Assembly (NCBI RefSeq): GCF_003573695.1
Contig: NC_039358.1
Location: 238,024,345-238,088,344 of the forward strand
Direction: 5' to 3'
Source of the DNA: Papaver somniferum
Lineage: Eukaryota; Streptophyta; Magnoliopsida; Ranunculales; Papaveraceae
DNA length: 64,000 nt
Shown: piece by piece, positions 57,607 through 64,000 of the stretch
Layout: each line of letters starts with the position of its first letter
Numbering within the stretch: the stretch's first letter is position 1
Notes under the pieces: model-generated
What the model saw: only the letters and a program-made list of their open reading frames with translations
Databases searched by the model: none
What the model was told of the DNA's origin: nothing
Translations under genes and position numbers: made by a program

Positions 57607-59100
57607 GTGCAATTGATTTCCAAGGGGTGTTCGAAAATTTGATGTGAAGACTACAGGGAGACCCATTCTCCCTGATGTTTCTACTGTGAAACCCACGCTC
57701 CCAAAACTACAGGCGCGCACCCAAATTTTGGAAGAAAATTATTCTCAAACCCAAAATATATAAAATTCTATTTCTGTCTTTTTTTTTTTTTTCTTCTTCT
57801 TCTTCGTCTTTTTTTTTTCTTCTTCTTCTCCAGTATACCTAAATCTCAGAAAAAGGGAGAGATTCGATTGATTTCGAGAACAAATTCATGCCTAAATTCG
57901 ATTGATCTCAACAGCAGCACCAAATCGTCATCTTCTTCGAATTAACGACGAACCCTCTTACTACCGATTCTCTTCATTACAATTTCAATTCACTACTGTT
58001 ATTAATGGTAGCAGCAAAATTCCCTAAATGGGTTTGTAGAACACTGTTTGGTCATCATAGATTTATGATCAAAACTTGTTTTCAATGAAGATTTTGAAAT
58101 GAATTTCAGATTTTTATGAAACTCTCAGCCGTGAATTGAGTTGGCGTAAGCAATACTGGATGAGTTGTGAAGAAGGTTTAATTGCAGATGATGGTGTAAA
58201 TACATGAAAGAAGATGATGGTGTAAATACATGATTTTGACCAAGAGCCCCCGAATAACTGAAAGATAATGGTTTGCGTGGGAGTTAATGAAACATGAAAG
58301 AAGATGATGATGTGGTTATGACTGCATAACATGTCATTCAGTCGAGAAACTGTCTGCATAACATGTTATGCATTCGTGAAAATGGATGCATAACCTGTTA
58401 TGCATCTACAAAATTTGTGGCATAACTTGTTATGCAGTCCAGAAAACCTGCATAACATGTTATGCGTCCGAAAATATGGCTACATAATGCATTATGCATC
58501 GAGAAAATAGATGCATAACCTGATATGCATCCGTAAATATGGATGCATACTGCATTATGCATCAATTTTTTATATGTACGGCTAAAATCAACCAAAAAAA
58601 TGGTAATATAACTTGTTATAGATGCATAATTTTGTTATCCAAATGCATAATTTGTTATGCAGTGGAGAAAATGGTTGCATAATTCGTTATGCGTCTGCAG
58701 AATGTGTTATGCATCGTTTTTGGTGACTGCATAATGGTTAAGTATCAAGTTTTCAAAAAAATTCCCTAAAATGAGGATCACCTCCGATTTTTTCGTTAAA
58801 AACAAAAATTTGATATTCTTGTTTGTACTCGTTGCGTAGCTCTTTTAAAAATATTTCCAACGATATAAAATTTGTAAAATTCTAAGGCGCGGATTTTTAG
58901 ATATGTTATGTCCAAGTTGCGCTGCCAATTATACCCCTTAAAAATTAAGCTGCGTAACGAGTTATGCCTGAAAAGATAGTATGCATAACCAGTTATGTAT
59001 TGATTCATATAATAATTTCATATAATTATGGGTGTCACGGTATACAAAATTAATTGTGGGCCTGAGAATGAGAATATTATTTTTTTTGGGTCTCCCCTAA
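57607..59100. mobile_element. candidate non-autonomous MULE-like element carrying palindromic repeats
   Basis: The left side (ACCCAAATTTTGG ... AAAATTATTCTCA ... ACCCAAAAT) and the reversed right side (GAGACCCAAAAAAAATAATA, TTCTCA, GCCCACAATTAATTTTG) are loosely similar in inverted orientation. A pyrimidine-rich run follows the left side (57778-57830). No target duplication was proven and no gene is seen, so the boundaries are tentative. Confidence 0.35.
58320..58700. repeat. minisatellite of palindromic units
   Basis: About nine units, spaced about 40-45 bp, each centred on GCATAACATGTTATGC or a close variant. That 16-mer is its own reverse complement, so each unit can form a hairpin. Isolated related words continue to about 58990. 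Confidence 0.88.
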
Positions 59101-59129
59101 TTTCCCCAAATTTGATACCTAGCCTACCC

Positions 59130-59300
59130 AGGTGTTTGTCATTTGGATCGGTAGATAATTCCAATCAACGCAGTCAATGTCGAGATCTTGCCGAGATTCT
59201 CGGTTTGTTGGATGAGACAAGTTAATTAATCTCGGCGAAACTGGATTTGACCAAAAGATGACTGAGATTTCACCAAGGTGCAGTTGAGATCTCGCCGAGA
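59130..59300. repeat. CGAGAT-rich short repeat
   Basis: Variants of (T)CTCGCCGAGATCTCG recur (GTCGAGATCTTGCCGAGATT, AATCTCGGCGAAACT, GAGATCTCGCCGAGAC), on both strands. A further CCGAGACCCGA repeat lies at 59754-59786. Origin not identified. Confidence 0.5.
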
Positions 59301-59412
59301 CGAACATAATTCATGGAATTTAGTAATGAAAATCAAATTTACTCTAAGAAAAAGTCGAATTAAATTTCTGTGTGTTGCTCTCAAAATTTGGTAGCGATTC
59401 TTCATAATGATA

Positions 59413-59683
59413 CTCCCTTCGTTCCTAAATAATAGGCTGATTTTTATAAATAGATGTTTCAAAAAAATAGGCTGGTTTCCTAATTGGGAAAGTCAAATGT
59501 TACTTTAGTTCTCTGTGACCACTTTTCTCTTGACTTATTTTGATGATAAGTGTCATGGGGACCATTTCACTTCATTTATTTTATTGACAAGTGTGACGAG
59601 GACTACTTTTAATGATTATTTCTCTTAATTTCCTTAATTTTTTTTAAAAACAAAACCAGCCTATTAACTAGGAACGTAGGGAG
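59413..59683. mobile_element. Stowaway (Tc1/mariner) MITE, 271 bp
   Basis: Inverted ends CTCCCTTCGTTCCTAAATAA and, in reverse, CTCCCTACGTTCCTAGTTAA, both followed by TAGGCTG. TA target duplication at 59411-59412 and 59684-59685. Confidence 0.93.
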
Positions 59684-59685
59684 TA

Positions 59686-60523
59686 TAAAATGAACATATG
59701 TAAAGCCTACAAAATATTGAGTCGTACAAAGTTTAAAATAAAAATTCCAAAACCGAGACCCGAGACAAGACCGAGACCCGAAGCTGACTTCATTGATTCA
59801 GATTTAAGCCCCATTCAGGTGCGGCTTACAAAATTTACTTGGCATGAAATGAAAAGATACCCACGACCAGGGATGACGGACAGCACAACAGATCAAGAAA
59901 TTTTAGGCATGATTTACACGCTTGCACATTTTGCAAGTTAGATAGACAGATAAGGGGTATTTGGAGTAGGTGGTGTGTATAAGCTGTCACGGGGACCTAT
60001 TCCGACTTGATTCGACAACGTGTCAATCCCTAATGCCTTCTCTTTCAATCAGGAAACCACCAAGGTATGGGACGGTAAATACAACAAAAAAGCCCTCGTA
60101 TTTCAGACAATTTCCTCTTGTAAAGACTGTTATCAACAAGAATGCTACAGTGAACTGCCTGATTGGTGACGAAATGCACTCTCAATAAGCATGGACGAAT
60201 CCAAGGGAGCTGAAAATAAAATTCATGCTTAGGCTATAAATTTGAACCAAACCCAATACTCATGTATAATTCAAATATAAGTTATGGACTTGGTGGCTGG
60301 CCTGAGCTTGAACCTTAGGTAGCCCACATATAGGCCCGTTTCCGTGGCTCCGTGATTTCGAAAAAGTTGAACGTAGAGCTGTTTGAGGTGAAAAACTAAT
60401 TCGCACTTCGCAGTGCCGTAGCCCGTAGGGTGTTATATTTATCAAATTTTTCTGATTTCACCGCCAAAGAATTCATTGAGATCACTGGTTCAAAATTTCA
60501 TACCTCCTGATTTAAAAAATATA
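59686..60523. other. intergenic; no gene seen
   Basis: 59.9-60.03 kb shares blocks (GTTAGATAGACAGATAAGGG, then a GATTCGACAACGTG block) with 44.7-44.8 and 45.88-45.98 kb. Confidence 0.4.
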
Positions 60524-60603
60524 CTCCTCCGTTTTAAAATAATAGGCTAGTTTCATGTGTAATTTGTACATGAAGTCAACCTATTATTTTGAAATGGAGG
60601 GAG
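60524..60603. mobile_element. very short Stowaway MITE, 80 bp
   Basis: CTCCTCCGTTTTAAAATAAT is matched in reverse by CTCCCTCCATTTCAAAATAA, both followed by TAGG. TA at each side (60522-60523, 60604-60605). Nearly the whole element is one hairpin. Confidence 0.92.
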
Positions 60604-60605
60604 TA

Positions 60606-61702
60606 AGTAATACACAAAATTGGTTAAGAAGACCAAAATCAACAATTCCTGGGTGAAAAGAACATTTAAATTTTGATAATGTTTAAATGGATAAAAATTT
60701 AAAAATAGCCAGGATGTAAACAGTTTCATCCTACCCATTTTCAAATACTTTTTCTAATTTTTAATTTACATCAGGATGCATCCAGTATCATCCTTGCTAT
60801 TTTTCAAGTTTAAGTCAGGATGAGTTCAGTGCTATTTTTTTCGTGTCCATTCACCCATAATAATTTTTACTCGTCCATTTGAATGATGTTGTAAAAATAT
60901 TTGGACAAATGATCCATTTTTCGAAAATAATAGATACATCGTGGGACATAAAAATTAAGGTCTACAAGAGAAATCGCCATTCAAGCTAAGATATCTTTCT
61001 TTTAATTATTGTGATTCCCCAACCCCAATCTTTAATCAGTTGCAACTGATAAAGATTTCGTTGGTCGTCCAATGAAGATTTAATCACACTTTAAGGTTGT
61101 CAGATGATTCGTTTTGTTTCCTACCAACATCACAATTTACCTGCAAACTCTTAAAAGAGAAAGAGCAAGAATTTCAGTACTTATATTTTTGCTGTTGGAT
61201 AAATCCTATCAATAGTATCTTTCTCATGACGCAGGAAAATCCTGCGGGGGACGGCAACTGCTCCTCTACAAAATATACAAATTACCAGTGACCACATACG
61301 CCTAATGGGATGCAAATATCAAAAGCTGGATTTTTGGGGTCTTAATTGGGATCCACACAATATATCAAATTCAAAGTTGTGGAAGCTGCTGTTCACAAAG
61401 TTAGTAGTGATGTAGCATCCAGCTATAGTGAGTGTGAGACATGACAATCCAGTAGCAAATTAGCTAGCTTTTAGTGACTAATTTAATGGTTTAAATTAAA
61501 CCAGTGAAGATCTTCTTTATTGTGGAACCAAGATCTATCTTGCTTTACCTTTTAAGGTTGTCCTTCTCTTTCTCGTACTAGATGTCTTACTTAGCATTAT
61601 TACATTGCAATGACCAAACAAGTCAACACGAGTCAACAGTAGGTTTGGGACCCAAACTAACAAAAGCTAACAACTTAACTCAGATAGTTACCTTTTGGTG
61701 CC
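60606..61702. other. intergenic; no gene seen
   Basis: AT-rich. 61.03-61.17 kb resembles 54.55-54.7 kb. Three CATCCNG-type motifs (GGATGCATCC) recur at 60.70-60.83 kb. Confidence 0.35.
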
Positions 61703-62385
61703 TGTAGGTGTAAATAATCCACACGGCTAGATGGCATGATCCTAAGCTAGGATACACCAAAAAACAAAGAGCGGCGAAGCACAAGATAGAACCGGACGGC
61801 ACAAAGAGCGAGGCATCACGCAGGTCGGACGTGATGGCCTAACAGATGTCGGATGCGACATGACCCTTATCTTCTGAAAGATCGGGCGGACAATCAGAAT
61901 TCACTTGTCAAACGAAGAAAGATGGTCAAACAAAGGAACGAGAAGAAAGAAGGGCGACATCGTGCTAACCAGACGATTCAGACTCGGCCTCGTGTGAAGA
62001 ACTATCGGTCAAACCAGGAAGTCGGGCGAGTAGTGAAGGTCCGATAGGGAACATCTAAAGTGATGTAATGTGACCAACATTGTAATTTTGTTGTATGTCG
62101 ACCTTGGCATATAAATATAAGGGTTGGTCGAGAGAGAAAGGAAGGTCGAGAGAGAGAGAAAATAAGGCATCATACTTGAGTTGAGAGAGCTTTATCACTT
62201 GAGAAAGAGAGAACAACTTGTAACCAAAGAAGAGAAATAATAACATTCATCATTTCACCCCGTGGACGTAGGTAATCATACCGAACCACGTAAATCCTTG
62301 TGTCTATATTTGTTTATGCATCTTCATTTTGTGCGAAATCATCTTATACCTCGTTGGATGTAGTGTGTGGTTTTATACCACTACA
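61703..62385 (+). repeat. 5' LTR of a younger Ty3/gypsy element
   Basis: Proposed start TGTAGGTGTAAATAATCC and end CCACTACA at 62385, followed at once by TTCTGACGCCGACTAAGGGG, a primer-binding region in the style of Tat elements. TATA box (CATATAAATATAAGG) at about 62108-62122. The second LTR is outside the window, so the start is tentative. Confidence 0.7.
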
Positions 62386-63465
62386 TTCTGACGCCGACTA
62401 AGGGGACGTCTAAGTTCTCTGTATACCTTGACTGCATGTGCTGGCAGAGACGATCCAAAAGCTCATGCAAACACTTTGTGTGTTAGTTGATGCTATGGGA
62501 TGCACTCTTCTCGACGAAAGTCTGTTTGTGATTGTTTGGTTTAAAGTATGTTGGTATAGTTAAGTTTTCGTTGTGAAAATCGAGTCGTTAGCAAACATTT
62601 TCAGTTGGGTCGAATCTGAACAGTCGACTAGTCTTGTTTCTAGGCGAGTCTGTTTTCGTGTCTCAATCTTCGTTTTCATAGTATTTTTCGTACTTCTCTT
62701 CATATTCTGATCTTAGTTAGTGCCTTGTGAGTTTAATAGCGGAATACCCGTAAACTCCCAAGTGACATCTTTGATGTATGGTTAAAGTTTCTTGAGGTTC
62801 CATGTTGGCTTGGGAAAGTGCCGAAACAACAGCACGCGCGAGATCATCGATCGCCGGTGAAAGAATCCAAGGAATAAAGGGAAGACATCCCTTTGTAGTT
62901 CCAAGGAAGTGCATAAGTCTTAGTTTAGTTTTTGCCATGACATGCTGACCTCATAAAAGTACGAATTTGGACCTTTTACCCACAAAGAACTAGGTGTTAA
63001 TGATTTGGAGTCTAGGGAATGTAGGACAAATTGTAGTTAATGCAGAGTCATGGTACTGAGAGCGACGTCGTGTCCTTGAAAGCGATGTAGCATGATACCC
63101 GTCCAAAAGAGACACTTAAAGTCTGAACAGGGCAAACTAGCGAGGTCAACATGGCAGAACAGAGGGAATCGTACTTTTGAAACTCAGTCTTAGTGTCAGT
63201 CATCTTTTTCTTCCAAAACCCGTACGTACTATAGAAACTTTTCAAAAACAGGTCAAAGTAAGGTGTTGTCTGTTTTCGCTGACGTAGGTAGGGACGACTC
63301 TCGGACTGACAGTACACTGTGTCCGGTGGCTAGCACGTCAGGGATGGGGAGAACTCTGAGGAACCGCACGAGTTCCGGTAGTAGCATGCAAGGGGGAGTA
63401 ACTGGGACGAGACAGAGAGTAACGGGCATCCACCACCAGAAGAATCACGAGCCGCTACAAGAGGT
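62386..63465 (+). other. leader between LTR and gag
   Basis: Begins with the primer-binding region. Short open frames on both strands have no family resemblance. Confidence 0.55.
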
Positions 63466-64000
63466 ATGCCGACTGTGGACGAGGAGATCGATCTGGGACG
63501 AGACAATGACCCATCGCCTCTGGAGCGAATCGCCTCGCCGCCAAGGAGGGATGATCAAATAGATAGACTTACCGCGTCAAACAAAGAAGATGATGAAGAA
63601 ACATTAATCCTGCATGCTCAGAGACGAAACATCAGACGACAAGCTGAGTATCAAGAAGCTCCCGGGCGAGAGCAAGAACGGTTAAGGAGAGTGCAACTAG
63701 GACGAGAAGCGACCATCGGGGTCGATCCGGAGGCATCGACTCAGATACATCTCACTATACCACATCCACCATCTGTGATGACAGCGCCACCCCCTGCCCA
63801 TTTAAGCCATCCAAATGGTCACTCCAGCCATGAGGGTACAGATCCAACACTGCTCGCGATTCTAGAAAGCCAAAGAAGGCAAGAGGCGGCTTTAAGGGAT
63901 CTTCAGCAGAGGAACCTGGCTCTAGAGTTCGAGAACTATCAACTACGGAACTTAAGGTCGAGGTCGAGAGGATCTTCTAGCCGAGGGACATCGGGTCACC
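63466..64000 (+). CDS. Ty3/gypsy gag N-terminal part, cut by window edge
   Basis: From the first in-frame ATG (MPTVDEEIDLGRDNDPSPLE) the frame is open for 178 codons to the window end. The composition is Arg/Glu/Gln-rich with a Pro-rich stretch (IPHPPSVMTAPPPAHLSHP) and a helical region (LLAILESQRRQEAALRDLQQ), as in the N-terminus of Tat-type gag ahead of the capsid. The frame is also open upstream to about 63382, but no ATG lies there. The absence of stops contrasts with every other retroelement here and suggests a recent insertion. Confidence 0.75.
   Translation, partial: MPTVDEEIDLGRDNDPSPLERIASPPRRDDQIDRLTASNKEDDEETLILHAQRRNIRRQAEYQEAPGREQERLRRVQLGREATIGVDPEASTQIHLTIPHPPSVMTAPPPAHLSHPNGHSSHEGTDPTLLAILESQRRQEAALRDLQQRNLALEFENYQLRNLRSRSRGSSSRGTSGH

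Noticed and set aside
58320..58990. Regularly spaced palindromic repeats suggesting a CRISPR array
   Set aside because: Units vary, spacers are themselves similar to each other, there are no cas genes and the DNA is plant nuclear.

Overview
This is nuclear DNA of a flowering plant, very probably a eudicot. It has GT-AG introns, a jasmonate-signalling JAZ repressor, remains of a terpene synthase and a CYP71-type P450, plant F-box relics and many plant transposon families. A Papaveraceae/Ranunculales-like source is only an impression from the style of the repeats and is not demonstrated. Most of the window is mobile DNA in several nested layers. I see one intact host gene.

Region 1 (1-6.1 kb): the 5' part of a Ty1/copia element on the minus strand has its LTR joined to the first codons of an F-box gene. 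It is followed by a duplicated host segment and a seven-exon minus-strand terpene synthase pseudogene carrying a frameshift and a premature stop. Region 2 (6.3-21 kb): a Helitron 3' terminus, then a 3.76-kb solo LTR with a 5-bp target duplication. That LTR was split by a 9.9-kb Mutator-like element carrying two convergent decayed genes, a MURA-type transposase and a Ulp1 (C48)-type protease gene. Its introns and spacers are full of short AT palindromes.

Region 3 (22.5-30.5 kb): an LTR fragment lies just upstream of a broken CYP71-type P450. The P450's 3' end is fused to a truncated F-box copy that lies head-to-tail with a second F-box pseudogene. Next comes the intact six-exon JAZ10/TIFY9-like gene (minus strand, 205 aa), not visible as a single ORF because its exons are 58-157 nt. 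Its last intron contains sequence also found at 2.5-3.1 kb, so an F-box + JAZ-intron segment was duplicated within the window.

Region 4 (30.9-45.6 kb): LINE fragments in both orientations, one split by a deleted Ty3/gypsy element. There is also a 200-bp Mutator-type MITE with an exact 9-bp target duplication, an organelle-derived tRNA insert (trnD 3' half and trnH-GUG) and a complete 351-bp TRIM with an exact 5-bp target duplication. Region 5 (46-54.5 kb): a Tat-type Ty3/gypsy element that keeps gag, protease and an intron-containing antisense gene but has lost reverse transcriptase, RNase H and integrase.

Region 6 (54.5-64 kb): diverged copies of host intergenic DNA, a 2.1-kb non-autonomous hAT element with a 148-bp hAT MITE inside it, a minisatellite built of near-perfect palindromes, two Stowaway MITEs, and the start of a younger Ty3/gypsy element whose gag frame is open to the end of the window.

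Working genes: only the JAZ-like protein looks functional. It should act in the nucleus as a repressor of MYC-type factors, removed through COI1 when jasmonate is present. The other host genes are broken, and the retroelement and MULE genes are mostly decayed. All splice sites are read from GT/AG signals and family alignment from memory, without transcripts.
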